From Actinomycetales bacterium JB111 (GTDB lineage Bacteria > Actinomycetota > Actinomycetes > Actinomycetales > Actinomycetaceae): a stretch of 64,000 nt of DNA. Location: assembly GCA_900163555.1 (NCBI GenBank), contig FUHX01000079.1, positions 62,001-126,000 on the forward strand, read 5' to 3'. Position numbers and translations under genes: made by a program. The notes under the pieces are model-generated. The model had not been told where the DNA came from. It searched no databases and worked only from the letters and a program-made list of their open reading frames with translations. Below, piece after piece: positions 38,243 to 46,558 of the stretch (position 1 is the stretch's first letter; every line of letters starts with the position of its first letter).

Positions 38243-38785
38243 ATGGCCGACTCCGGCCGCGCACGTCGGCTCGGCGAGCGCATCCACGAGATCGTCGCCC
38301 GCATGCTCGAGACGCGGATCAAGGACCCTCGCCTCGGCTTCGTCACCGTGACCGACGTCCGGGTCACCGGGGACCTCCAGCACGCCACGGTCTTCTACAC
38401 GGTGTACGGGTCCGACGAGGACCGCGCATCCTCGGCCGCCGCCCTGAAGTCCGCCACGGGGATCATCCGGTCCGAGGTCGGCAAGCAGACCGGCGTGCGA
38501 CTGACGCCGTCCCTCGAGTTCGTGCTCGACGCCCTCCCGACGACGGCCAAGGACATGGCCGACCGGCTCGCCGAGGCCAAGCTGCGTGACGAGCGCATCG
38601 CGGCGCAGTCCGCCGGCGCGACCTTCGCCGGCGAGGCCGACCCGTACAAGAAGCCCCGGGAGCTCGAGGACGAGGGCGTGGAGGGGGACTCGGAGGATTT
38701 GGCGGCCGCGGATGACGAGGCCGGTGCCGACGCCGAGGCGACCTCCGGAGACGCCGCGACCTCCGACGTCGTGACGAACGACTGA
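38243..38785 (+). CDS. rbfA: Ribosome-binding factor A
   Basis: 180-residue KH-fold factor for late 30S maturation and cold adaptation. The core has [27 protein letters not shown]-type residues at 5-32 and [22 protein letters not shown], with [10 protein letters not shown] in the C-terminal part of the domain. After about residue 125 a long acidic, Ala-rich tail follows. Start ATG is preceded by GGGAGG. It lies 5 bases before truB. Confidence 0.95.
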   Translation: MADSGRARRLGERIHEIVARMLETRIKDPRLGFVTVTDVRVTGDLQHATVFYTVYGSDEDRASSAAALKSATGIIRSEVGKQTGVRLTPSLEFVLDALPTTAKDMADRLAEAKLRDERIAAQSAGATFAGEADPYKKPRELEDEGVEGDSEDLAAADDEAGADAEATSGDAATSDVVTND

Positions 38786-38790
38786 CCCGC

Positions 38791-39897
38791 GTGGCCCTCG
38801 ACATCCCCCGCGGGCGGGCGCAGGCCGCCGACGGCGTGCTGCTCGTCGACAAGCCCGCGGGGCTGACGAGCCACGACGTCGTCGCACGGATCCGGCGCCT
38901 CGCCGCGACCCGGAAGGTCGGGCACGCGGGGACGCTGGACCCCATGGCCACCGGCCTGCTCGTCATCGGCATCGGCCGGGCCACGCGCCTGCTCACCCAC
39001 GTGGTGGGCGCGGACAAGACCTACGAGGCCACCATCCGCCTCGGCATCTCCACGACGACGGACGACGCCGAGGGCGAGGCGCTCACCACGGATGGGGCTC
39101 GTCTCGAGGACGTGGCCGGCCGACTGCCGGCGGCGCTCGAGTCGCTGACCGGCGAGATCTCGCAGGTGCCGTCGTCGGTGTCGGCCGTGAAGGTCGACGG
39201 CGAGCGCGCGTACGCGCGTGTGCGTGCGGGTGAGGATGTTGAGCTCGCCGCGCGCGAGGTGACCATCCACGAGCTCGTGGTGACGGGGGAGGCCCGCGAC
39301 GTCGTCGTCGGTGGTTTGCCGGTGGTTGGTGGCCCGGTGGCTGGTTCGCTGGCGAGTGGTGAGCCGGCGGTTGGCGGAGGAGCCAACGGCTCCGGCGATG
39401 GCCCCCGAGGTGGCCCCGGCGATGTCCCGCCCGCGGGACTTACCGGCGCGCTGCCCGTCGTCGACCTCGATGTCCGGGTCCGCTGCTCGTCCGGGACGTA
39501 CATCCGCGCGATCGCGCGGGATCTTGGGGACGCGGTGGGCAGCGGCGGGCACCTGACGGCGCTGCGGCGGACCGAGGTGGGCCCGCTTCGGGTGTCCGAC
39601 GCGGCGACGATCGAGGAGCTGGCGATCGCCGTTGCTGACGAGGCCGGCGACGGGGTGCTCGCCGTTCCGCCTGCCGGCGAGGTCGCCCGCGAGTTGTTTC
39701 CCATGCGCGAGGTCAGTGAGGACGAGGCGCGCGCCCTCGGGTACGGGCAGCGGATCGAGTGGGACGAGTCGGTTGTCGATGGCGCTGATGAGGGTGGTGT
39801 CGTCGGCGCGTTCGCGCCCGACGGTGCACTCGTCGCCCTCCTGACTCGTGAGGGGCTGAGAGCGAAGCCTGTCCTCGTGCTTCGGCCCGCGTCATAG
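38791..39897 (+). CDS. truB: tRNA pseudouridine(55) synthase TruB, with an internal insertion
   Basis: 368-residue pseudouridine synthase acting on U55 of tRNA. DGVLLVDKPAGLTSHDVV and GHAGTLDPMATGLLVIG, with the catalytic Asp in TLDPMA near residue 50, are intact, as are KTYEATIRLG, VPSSVSAVKVDGERAYARVR and VRCSSGTYIRAIARDLG. Between about residues 168 and 220 there is a low-complexity Gly/Val/Pro insertion absent from most TruB proteins. The GTG start follows rbfA closely. The C-terminal domain resembles actinobacterial TruB. Confidence 0.93.
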   Translation: MALDIPRGRAQAADGVLLVDKPAGLTSHDVVARIRRLAATRKVGHAGTLDPMATGLLVIGIGRATRLLTHVVGADKTYEATIRLGISTTTDDAEGEALTTDGARLEDVAGRLPAALESLTGEISQVPSSVSAVKVDGERAYARVRAGEDVELAAREVTIHELVVTGEARDVVVGGLPVVGGPVAGSLASGEPAVGGGANGSGDGPRGGPGDVPPAGLTGALPVVDLDVRVRCSSGTYIRAIARDLGDAVGSGGHLTALRRTEVGPLRVSDAATIEELAIAVADEAGDGVLAVPPAGEVARELFPMREVSEDEARALGYGQRIEWDESVVDGADEGGVVGAFAPDGALVALLTREGLRAKPVLVLRPAS

Positions 39898-40045
39898 GGG
39901 AGCAGCTGCTCGTCCTCGAGCGCGTCGTGCGTGATTCCTCGCGCGCCACTTGCGCGTCCTGCGCTCGGCCGACTCATCCCGCGTCCCCGCTTGCCCGCGT
40001 CCCCGCTTGCTCGCTTCGAGTGCGCTTATGTGCTGTGCGTACGGT

Positions 40046-40202
40046 TTGTCCACAGGGCGTTCTCGTTGGCGATTATCCACAGGCGATCGTTAGCGATGTC
40101 AGTGGGATTATCGATTCGACTTTTCCACAGCTTGCGACGTCGAACTGGTTCTACATATGGCTCATGGCTTCCACAGGTGGTGAACGTTCCGCGCTTTCCA
40201 CA
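40046..40202 (+). promoter_or_regulatory. Cluster of five DnaA-box-like sites, all in one orientation
   Basis: TTGTCCACA (40046-40054), TTATCCACA (40073-40081, a perfect consensus box), TTTTCCACA (40121-40129), GCTTCCACA (40167-40175) and CTTTCCACA (40194-40202) all read forward, spaced 27, 48, 46 and 27 bases start to start. The stretch is AT-richer than its surroundings. It lies in the 417-base gap between truB and the HNH gene; 39898-40045 shows nothing else. Confidence 0.6.
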
Positions 40203-40221
40203 GATGCTGCCGGTGGGCGCA

Positions 40222-40248
40222 TTGAATGTCGGTGGTCGCTTCTACACT
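40222..40248 (+). promoter_or_regulatory. Possible promoter of the HNH endonuclease gene
   Basis: TTGAAT (40222-40227) and TACACT (40243-40248) are 15 bases apart, slightly short. They lie just downstream of the last DnaA-box-like site and about 65 bases ahead of the ATG at 40315. Confidence 0.4.
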
Positions 40249-40314
40249 GAAGGGGAAGAGATCAATCAGGATCGACCGGGTTGGATGACGCACACGGAAA
40301 AGGGGGTGGGGGCC

Positions 40315-42189
40315 ATGGCAGTCGCCGATATCGATCGCACACGCCGGGCGCGTCAGAAGCCCGGAGCGCAGCGGCCCACACCAGTGCCCGTGCCCGTGCC
40401 CGTGCCCGTGCCCGTGCCCGATTCTCCTACCTCAGCTCGACTAGCCTCGGTCGCCTCCTCCTCGTCGGCGACCATCGGGTCGCCTCGATCTACCTCATCG
40501 CCGACTCCCGCAGCGGCCCACTCCGTATCGCCGGCCGGCGCGTCGTCGCTCTCCTCCGGGGTGCTGGCGGAGGTTTCTCCGTCGCACGCTCCCTCCACCT
40601 CTTCGGCTCCCTCTGTCTCCTCCGCTTCCTCCTCCGCCGCGTCAGCCGCGTCTGCCTCTTCGGTGTCGGCCGGTCAGATCGCGTCGGTGCGGGACCTGCT
40701 GGCGGGCGTGGTGCCGGGGTCGCAGGGTGAGGCTGTCGCTCAATTGAGGGCGTTGGAGGAGGTCAAGTCCGCGGCCGCTGCAGCGCAGGCGAAGGTCAGT
40801 GACGCCTTGGTGCGGATGCGGCACGATGCCGAGGAACGCCAGGGCATCCCCGCCTCACGACGCGGCCGGGGCCTGGACAGCGAGGTCGCCCTGGCGAGGA
40901 TGGACTCACCTGCCAAGGGGTCTCGGCATGTCGGGATGGCCATGGCCCTGGTCCGCGAGATGCCGCACACGCTGGCCCACCTCGCGGCGGGGCGCACCAG
41001 CGAGTGGCGGGCCACTCTCATGGTGCGGGAGACCGCCTGCCTGCCCGCAGCCGACCGGTCGCGGGTTGATGAGGCCCTTGCCGGTGACCTGCCTCTGCTC
41101 GGCGACCGGCAGGTCGTCACGCGGGCGAAAGCCCTGGCCATCGAGCTGGACGAGTCCCACGCCCTGCGCCAAGCGGAGGTCGAGATGAAGAAACGCCGGG
41201 TATCGGTTCGGCCGGCGGCCGGTGACATGGCCTATCTGACGGCCTATCTGCCCATGACCCAGGCCGTGCGTGCCTACGCCTCCCTCCACGCGAAGGCTTT
41301 GACCCTCATCAACTCCGGTGAAGCGGACGGCAGGACGAAGAACCAGCTCTCCGCCGACCTGCTCCTCGAACGCCTCACCGGCAAGGCTGCCGGCGAGGCG
41401 CAGGATGTGGCGCTGTCGATCGTGGTGACCGACCAGACCCTCACAGGTGACAGTGACCAGCCGGCCTGGCTGCCCGGACACGGTCCGATCGCGGCGACCA
41501 TCGCCCGCCACCACGTGAACAGTGCCGCGAGCGTGTTCTACCGCCGGCTATGGACCGACCCCGCAGCAGGTGGCCTGGTGTCCACGGAGAGCAGGGCGAG
41601 GGAGTTCACCGGACAGCTCCGCAAACTCATCCTGCTGCGTGATGACGTGTGTGCCAGCCCGTACTGCAATGCGCCGATCCGACACATCGACCACGCGACC
41701 CCTCACGCCGAGGGCGGGCCGACCAGCCAGGCCAACGCCAGCGGCCTGTGCGAACGGTGCAACCACACCAAGCAGAACCCCGGCTGGACCCACACCCGCA
41801 CAACAGCGGGCGGCAGCAGCGCGGACGCGAATGCTTCCGCTAGCAGCGGCGGTGGCGGCACAGCCGGCGCCACGGGAAGTAGCGGCACGGACCGCACCAC
41901 CGCCGGCGGCGACCTCACCGTCACCACCCCCACCGGCCACACCTACCAATCAGCCCGATCCATCCTTCCCGCCAGAGCCCCGAAACCACCCCCACCCCTG
42001 AGCGCCGACGCGATCAGCGCCATCCGAAACAAATTCGGAAGCAAGAACGCCACCAGGCAAGACGACCCAGTCTTCAAGAAGAAGACAGGACAACGACCAC
42101 CCCGGAAAAGCGCGGATCGGAACAACACGGATCGAAATGCTCCGGGTGGAACGACCGTCGGCGTGCAGCTGGACGACAAACCCGACTAG
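40315..42189 (+). CDS. HNH endonuclease with DUF222 (13E12-repeat-like) domain
   Basis: 624 residues. After a basic start comes a PV dipeptide run and a ~85-residue Ser/Ala-rich segment. The DUF222-like helical region covers about residues 125-390. The HNH domain has zinc Cys pairs CASPYC and CERC around RHIDHATPHAEGG and NASGLCERCNHTKQNP, near residues 445-490. The tail is Gly/Ser/Thr-rich. This family is multi-copy in actinomycete genomes and probably mobile; its DNA target is unknown. The ATG at 40315 has an AGGGGG-type ribosome site; the open frame upstream crosses the DnaA-box region and is not coding. Confidence 0.88.
   Translation: MAVADIDRTRRARQKPGAQRPTPVPVPVPVPVPVPDSPTSARLASVASSSSATIGSPRSTSSPTPAAAHSVSPAGASSLSSGVLAEVSPSHAPSTSSAPSVSSASSSAASAASASSVSAGQIASVRDLLAGVVPGSQGEAVAQLRALEEVKSAAAAAQAKVSDALVRMRHDAEERQGIPASRRGRGLDSEVALARMDSPAKGSRHVGMAMALVREMPHTLAHLAAGRTSEWRATLMVRETACLPAADRSRVDEALAGDLPLLGDRQVVTRAKALAIELDESHALRQAEVEMKKRRVSVRPAAGDMAYLTAYLPMTQAVRAYASLHAKALTLINSGEADGRTKNQLSADLLLERLTGKAAGEAQDVALSIVVTDQTLTGDSDQPAWLPGHGPIAATIARHHVNSAASVFYRRLWTDPAAGGLVSTESRAREFTGQLRKLILLRDDVCASPYCNAPIRHIDHATPHAEGGPTSQANASGLCERCNHTKQNPGWTHTRTTAGGSSADANASASSGGGGTAGATGSSGTDRTTAGGDLTVTTPTGHTYQSARSILPARAPKPPPPLSADAISAIRNKFGSKNATRQDDPVFKKKTGQRPPRKSADRNNTDRNAPGGTTVGVQLDDKPD
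40384..40419 (+). repeat. Hexanucleotide repeat (GTGCCC)x6 in the HNH gene
   Basis: Six perfect copies of GTGCCC encode a run of Pro-Val dipeptides near residue 25. Slippage by whole units keeps the frame, so it would alter spacer length rather than switch the gene off. Confidence 0.85.
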
Positions 42190-42408
42190 CCGCACGGGAC
42201 AATTGTGCAGGTTTTCGACACGGCTACCGCGAGGCGCCGGATAGTGCACGGTCGAGGATCTCTTGCGTCATCAGCCTGTGTCGCAATGTCATCTCGCGAG
42301 CTCGCGTTTCCGTGCGAGGCAACACCTCACACTTGTGGGGCCACGTGCTGCACTGTTCGCCCAGTGCCTGTGTCCCGCGTGTCCCCAGGCTCGGTATCCG
42401 ACGTCGAG

Positions 42409-43062
42409 CTAGACCGTGACGGACTCGTCGTTCGCCAGGTCGATGTAGCGCATGTCGGGGAGATCCGTGAACTGCCGGATGTGCGAGCCGTAGAGCATGC
42501 GCCCGGCGTCGGACAGGAGGGCGTCATGGATGGGGATGACGACCCCCGGCTGAAGGCGCCGTACGAACTCGATCGAGTCCGCCGATGCCGCCCACGGCGC
42601 ATTGAGAGGGTGAGCAAGGATGTCGATCTCGCCAGGATCGGCGTCGTACGCGTCTCCAGGATGGAACAGGGTCGGCTCGTCGTTCGCCGAGAGAACGAGA
42701 CCTGCGTTCGGGACGACAGGCGTGCGGTCGTTGTTGAACGCGTGCTTCTCGCCGACCACCCGCACGTGCAGCTGCCCGACCGAGACTCGTGCCCCTGGAA
42801 GCAGTGTTTCTGCGGAGATCCCGAGCTCGCTGGAAAGGATCTCGGTCGACAGCGGATCCGCGTGAATGCTCGCCTCGGGGTTCTCCTCGAGGAGCCCAGG
42901 CACTCGGGCACGATCGAGGTGATCGTGGTGGGAGTGCGTCACGAAGACCGCGTCGATGCCGCGCGTGCCCTGGAAGCTTGAGAGCGTTCCGGGATCGATG
43001 AGCACGCGTTCACCGGCCGCCTCGACAAGAAGACAGGCGTGTCCGAGATGAGTGATGCGCAT
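42409..43062 (-). CDS. MBL fold metallo-hydrolase (UlaG/YhfI-like)
   Basis: 217-residue metallo-beta-lactamase-fold hydrolase. MRITHLGHACLLVEAAGERVL-type opening, FVTHSHHDHLD (HxHxDH) near residues 41-51, LFHPGDAYD (third His and Asp) and IPIHDALLS (last His) complete the two-metal site. The LGHAC start and short length are typical of MBL proteins that act on small lactones or phosphodiesters; substrate not predictable. It is convergent with the HNH gene; the 219-base gap 42190-42408 shows no clear feature. Confidence 0.86.
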   Translation of the reverse strand: MRITHLGHACLLVEAAGERVLIDPGTLSSFQGTRGIDAVFVTHSHHDHLDRARVPGLLEENPEASIHADPLSTEILSSELGISAETLLPGARVSVGQLHVRVVGEKHAFNNDRTPVVPNAGLVLSANDEPTLFHPGDAYDADPGEIDILAHPLNAPWAASADSIEFVRRLQPGVVIPIHDALLSDAGRMLYGSHIRQFTDLPDMRYIDLANDESVTV

Positions 43063-43153
43063 GCCTCGAGGTTACTGCCGGACGTCACGGGTCGAGCCGC
43101 ACACCGCGCCCGGCGCCTCTTCACTCCGTGCCGCTCTCGACCGTGCTTACGTT

Positions 43154-43168
43154 TCCACAGCCTGTGGA
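43154..43168. promoter_or_regulatory. Inverted repeat upstream of the DUF6318-like lipoprotein gene
   Basis: TCCACAG at 43154-43160 faces CTGTGGA at 43162-43168 across one base. Each arm resembles the core of a DnaA box, head to head. It lies about 30 bases upstream of the -10 box at 43199 and could be an operator. Confidence 0.4.
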
Positions 43169-43198
43169 TACGAGATTCGGAGCGGTTCGCTTCGCCCA

Positions 43199-43204
43199 TA
43201 GCGT
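43199..43204 (+). promoter_or_regulatory. -10 box of a leaderless promoter
   Basis: TAGCGT ends 7 bases before the ATG at 43212, with no Shine-Dalgarno sequence in between. Confidence 0.45.
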
Positions 43205-43211
43205 CGGGCTC

Positions 43212-44045
43212 ATGAGAACCCATGGGGCAGGGCGCGCAATCATCACCTCGACGACAGCCGTGACGATGAAGTCCTCGACGACGGCGGACGCGACGACCTG
43301 GACCGCCACGACAAGGCACACCAGGACCGCAAGCGCCACGATCGGGTCCATCGTCGCCGCGCTTCTGCTGACGGGCTGCGGAATAGGCGGAACCAATGTG
43401 GCGGACTCCGATCAACTCCCGCGAGCGATCGGGCCGACGATCGAGGCGGAACCAGCGACGATTCCGACCGCGATGGTCACCGGTGCGGCATCGGTTTTCG
43501 AACGCGCAGTGGGCATCGAACTTGGCTACGTGGGAGCCATCGGTGGGACCATCCAGACCGTCGACTTCACCGAGTGGGAGCTGGAACGCCGTCGAACCCC
43601 TCTGCCCGAACGCGCTTCGGTTATCGGAACGACCGGGGTGGAGGTTCCTCACAACACGGCTATCTACTTCGTCGAGTCACTTGCTCGCGCCTTCGAGACC
43701 GGCCTGACCGAGCCTCTACGAACCCTCGCAGCACCGGAGTGCGAAGGGTGCCGCCTGTTGATCGAGCAGACGGAAACGAACGCCATCGGGGGCTATTACC
43801 ACGATGATCTCGCCCTCGAGATGTCCTCGTGGTACGGCCTCACCGCCCACTGGGACGGTTCGCAGGAGATCTGGATCAACGGGATGTTCCACGAGACCGA
43901 CATCCTCGACAGCGAGGGCGAGGTGATCGACACCGCCGAGGAGCTCCGTTTCACGGCATACACCTACATGACGTTCGTGTCGGGGGAGTGGCAGGTCGCG
44001 GCCATGGAGCTCCGGGAGCCTTCACCGAACTGGACCTTGGAGTAG
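43212..44045 (+). CDS. Lipoprotein, DUF6318-like
   Basis: 277 residues from the ATG at 43212. A Thr-rich basic N-terminus precedes a hydrophobic stretch and the lipobox LLLTGC, with the lipid-modified Cys at about residue 56; a later ATG at 43266 gives a more conventional signal. The exported part has PECEGCRLLIEQT, a Cys pair two residues apart within a conserved loop, and WYGLTAHWDGSQEIWINGMF, a pattern I associate with DUF6318 lipoproteins of actinomycetes. Function unknown. Start at 43212 is supported by the leaderless -10 box. Confidence 0.68.
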   Translation: MRTHGAGRAIITSTTAVTMKSSTTADATTWTATTRHTRTASATIGSIVAALLLTGCGIGGTNVADSDQLPRAIGPTIEAEPATIPTAMVTGAASVFERAVGIELGYVGAIGGTIQTVDFTEWELERRRTPLPERASVIGTTGVEVPHNTAIYFVESLARAFETGLTEPLRTLAAPECEGCRLLIEQTETNAIGGYYHDDLALEMSSWYGLTAHWDGSQEIWINGMFHETDILDSEGEVIDTAEELRFTAYTYMTFVSGEWQVAAMELREPSPNWTLE

Positions 44046-44207
44046 GCCCGGCGGCAGCCCACAGCACACTCACAGGAGATCCCTAGGTCTCCCGAGTTTC
44101 CATACGACGCCCACAGGATCGGTCGAGTGTCCGCCCAGCGTGGGCGCCGAATGTAGGTGGCACAGCCGACCCCGCCCAGGGGTCTCGACCACAACCTGGA
44201 GGTTGCC

Positions 44208-45311
44208 ATGGCCACCGCAGTGCCCGAGCCCGACAACACCCCCGACGGCCCCGCCTACGAGGGGCGACTGCTCGTCCGCCCCGACGACGAGGTCGTGGAC
44301 CAGGGAGCCGGCTTCGACATCTCCACGCTCATGAGCCGCCGGGCCGTCCTCAGCCTGGTCGGCGCGGGAGCCGCGGTCGGCGTCCTCGCCGCATGCACCC
44401 CGTCCGACGGCGGGGCCTCCTCCACGTCGGGCTCCGGCAACGCCGTCACCGGCGGGAGCACCAACGGCACCGCCGGTGCAGAGTCCGCGTCGGAGTCGAC
44501 GAGCGAGTCGTCGTCCTCCGGGACGATCACCACGACCGGCGACCTCCCGACGGGCGAGATCCCGGACGAGACCGCCGGCCCCTACCCGGGCGACGGCTCC
44601 AACGGGCCCGACGTCCTGTCGGAGTCCGGCATCGTCCGCTCCGACCTCCGCTCGAGCATCGGCGCGGACGACCCCGTCGACGGCGTACCGCTCGCCTTCA
44701 CCCTGCGGATCACCGACATGGCGAACGGCGACGCCCCGTTCGTTGGAGTGGCCGTCTACGCGTGGCACTGTGACACGCAGGGCCGGTACTCGATGTACTC
44801 CGACGGCGTCGAGGACGAGAGCTGGCTCCGCGGCGTCCAGATCGCCGACGCGAACGGGGAGGTCACGTTCACGTCGATCATGCCCGGCTGCTACACGGGC
44901 CGCTGGACCCACATCCACTTCGAGGTCTACCCCGACGTCGCATCGATCGAGGACTCGACCAACGCCATCGCGACCTCGCAGCTGGCCTTCCCGGAGGACG
45001 TCCTCGCTGCCGTCTACGAGAGCGACGCCTACTCGGGGTCCGCGGAGAACCTCTCCCAGGTCTCCCTCGAGTCCGACAACGTGTTCGGTGAGGACGCCGC
45101 GGCTCTTCAGATGGCGTCGATCTCCGGCGACGCCTCAGGTGGCTACGTCGCCTCGCTCGTCGTCCGTGTCGACACGACGACCGAGCCGACCGGTGGCGGC
45201 GCCCCCGGTGGTGGGGGAGGAGCCCCGGGCGGTGACGGCAGTGGCGGCGGAATGCCCCCGGGTGACGGGTCCGGCGGCGGCCCGGGCGGCGCGCCCGGCG
45301 GCGAGGGCTGA
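44208..45311 (+). CDS. Exported intradiol ring-cleavage dioxygenase-like lipoprotein
   Basis: 367 residues of the protocatechuate/catechol intradiol dioxygenase fold. A 41-residue N-terminal region precedes MSRRAVLSLVGAGAAVGVLA, a twin-arginine signal (SRRAVL), with a lipobox LAAC at Cys63. After a Ser/Gly/Thr linker the enzyme domain has AWHCDTQGRYSMYSDG and PGCYTGRWTHIHFEVYP, supplying the Tyr and His residues (THIHFE) expected as Fe(III) ligands. The C-terminus is a Gly/Pro-rich tail. GGAGG at 44198-44202 sets the ATG. The tatA-tatC-tatB genes follow at once. Substrate (catechol-type aromatics) is inference. Confidence 0.87.
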   Translation: MATAVPEPDNTPDGPAYEGRLLVRPDDEVVDQGAGFDISTLMSRRAVLSLVGAGAAVGVLAACTPSDGGASSTSGSGNAVTGGSTNGTAGAESASESTSESSSSGTITTTGDLPTGEIPDETAGPYPGDGSNGPDVLSESGIVRSDLRSSIGADDPVDGVPLAFTLRITDMANGDAPFVGVAVYAWHCDTQGRYSMYSDGVEDESWLRGVQIADANGEVTFTSIMPGCYTGRWTHIHFEVYPDVASIEDSTNAIATSQLAFPEDVLAAVYESDAYSGSAENLSQVSLESDNVFGEDAAALQMASISGDASGGYVASLVVRVDTTTEPTGGGAPGGGGGAPGGDGSGGGMPPGDGSGGGPGGAPGGEG

Positions 45312-45520
45312 TCCTCCGACCGTCGCGCCCGACGGCCGGCGGCGCATCCGCCGACGGCGGCCGTCGCCAGCGTCGAATCCGCTGACGACGTCGCCCGCCA
45401 CCGGCGGATCCGGCGACCACCTCGCGCAGAAGCCCGACCCCCGAACCACCACGTTCCCAGCTCCACCCCGTTCGCCACACCACCCCGGCACCCGCTGCCG
45501 GCCACGAGAAGAGGGACCCC

Positions 45521-45685
45521 ATGCTTCGCAACCTCACCGGATGGCACGCACTCGTCATCCTCGCCATCGTCGTGCTCATCTTCGGCGCCTCGAAGCTGCC
45601 CGCACTGGCCCGTAGCGTCGGCCAGTCGGTGCGCATCCTCAAGAAGGAGGTCACCGAACCGTCGGAGGAGCAGATCACCTCATGA
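45521..45685 (+). CDS. tatA: Twin-arginine translocase subunit TatA
   Basis: Very short 54-residue protein: one N-terminal membrane helix (WHALVILAIVVLIF), the TatA hinge FGASKLPALAR and an amphipathic helix SVGQSVRILKKEV. These are diagnostic of TatA, which forms the pore of the Tat pathway. GAGGG lies upstream of the ATG. The stop overlaps the tatC start (ATGA). The 209-base gap after the dioxygenase gene (45312-45520) has no clear terminator, so all four genes may share a transcript. Confidence 0.9.
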   Translation: MLRNLTGWHALVILAIVVLIFGASKLPALARSVGQSVRILKKEVTEPSEEQITS

Positions 45686-46557
45686 CTACGCCCGCCGGGA
45701 CGACTACGCCCGCCGGGACGACCAGGCCCGCCGGGACGACGACGCCCGCCGGGACGACCACGCCCGCCGGGGCCCGCCAGATGCCGCTGGCGGGCCACGT
45801 CAAGGAGGCGCGGGACCGCATCGGGCGGGCAGCGCTCGCCCTGGCGGCGGGCGTCGTCGTCGGGTTCCTTCTCGCGAACCCCGTACTCGACGTGATCCGC
45901 TCGCCCCTGGAGTCCGTCCCGGACTCGCGCCTCGCCGGCCTCAACTACGACAGCCTGACCGGGGCCTTCGACCTCTCCGTCCGCCTGGCCATCATCATCG
46001 GCCTCGTCCTGTCGGCCCCGGTCTGGGTCTACGAGCTGCTGGCGTTCCTCGCGCCCGGCCTGACGTGCAAGGAACGACGCCTGACGTTCGCGGGCCTCGC
46101 CGCCGCGCTCCCACTGTTCCTCGTCGGCTGCCTCGCGGGCGCCTACCTCTTCCCACGGATGGTCGAGGTGCTCCTCGGCTTCGCCTCCGCGGACGACTCC
46201 ACGCTCCTGCAGGCGTCCGAGTTCGTCGACTTCGCGCTGACGTTCGTCCTCGCGACCGGGGCCGCGTTCACCGTCCCCGTGGGCCTCGTGCTGCTCAACC
46301 TGCTGGGCATCCTGCCCGCGCGGGTGCTCGTCAGGAGCTGGAGGGTCGTCGTCGTGGGCATCGTGGTGATGAGCGCGATGATCACCCCCGCAGCCGACGT
46401 GCTCTCGATGTTCCTCATCGCCGTCCCGCTCACCGCCCTGTACGCAGCGGCGTGCCTCATCGCCCACATCCGCGACCGGTCCGTCGCCCGACGTGCGCGG
46501 CTCGCGACCGGCGAGATCGCCCCCACGCTCGGAGGGGCACCGGAGAGGACTGACTGA
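45682..46557 (+). CDS. tatC: Twin-arginine translocase subunit TatC
   Basis: 291-residue polytopic protein that recognises the twin-arginine signal. After an N-terminal repeat of TTPAG units come the conserved LAGHVKEARDRI (cytoplasmic loop), ANPVLDVIRSPL, AIIIGLVLSAPVWVYELLAFLAPGL with the family's helix 2/3 features, ERRLTFAGLAAALPLFLVG, and six predicted helices in all. The repeat at the start is unusual for TatC. It overlaps tatA and is one base short of contact with tatB. Confidence 0.93.
   Translation: MTTPAGTTTPAGTTRPAGTTTPAGTTTPAGARQMPLAGHVKEARDRIGRAALALAAGVVVGFLLANPVLDVIRSPLESVPDSRLAGLNYDSLTGAFDLSVRLAIIIGLVLSAPVWVYELLAFLAPGLTCKERRLTFAGLAAALPLFLVGCLAGAYLFPRMVEVLLGFASADDSTLLQASEFVDFALTFVLATGAAFTVPVGLVLLNLLGILPARVLVRSWRVVVVGIVVMSAMITPAADVLSMFLIAVPLTALYAAACLIAHIRDRSVARRARLATGEIAPTLGGAPERTD
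45685..45774 (+). repeat. 18-bp tandem repeat at the start of tatC (5 units)
   Basis: Five units starting at 45685, 45703, 45721, 45739 and 45757 encode TTPAGT-like hexapeptides; the first two are identical. They fall directly after the start codon, before the conserved TatC sequence. Confidence 0.88.
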
Positions 46558-46558
46558 C

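Noticed and set aside
40046-40202. Chromosomal origin of replication
   Set aside because: There is no dnaA, dnaN or gyr gene nearby and no AT-rich unwinding region; boxes are few and all in one direction.
39931-40314. Upstream coding extension of the HNH gene through the DnaA-box row
   Set aside because: The AT-rich repeats are better explained as DNA sites, and a strong ribosome site precedes the ATG at 40315.
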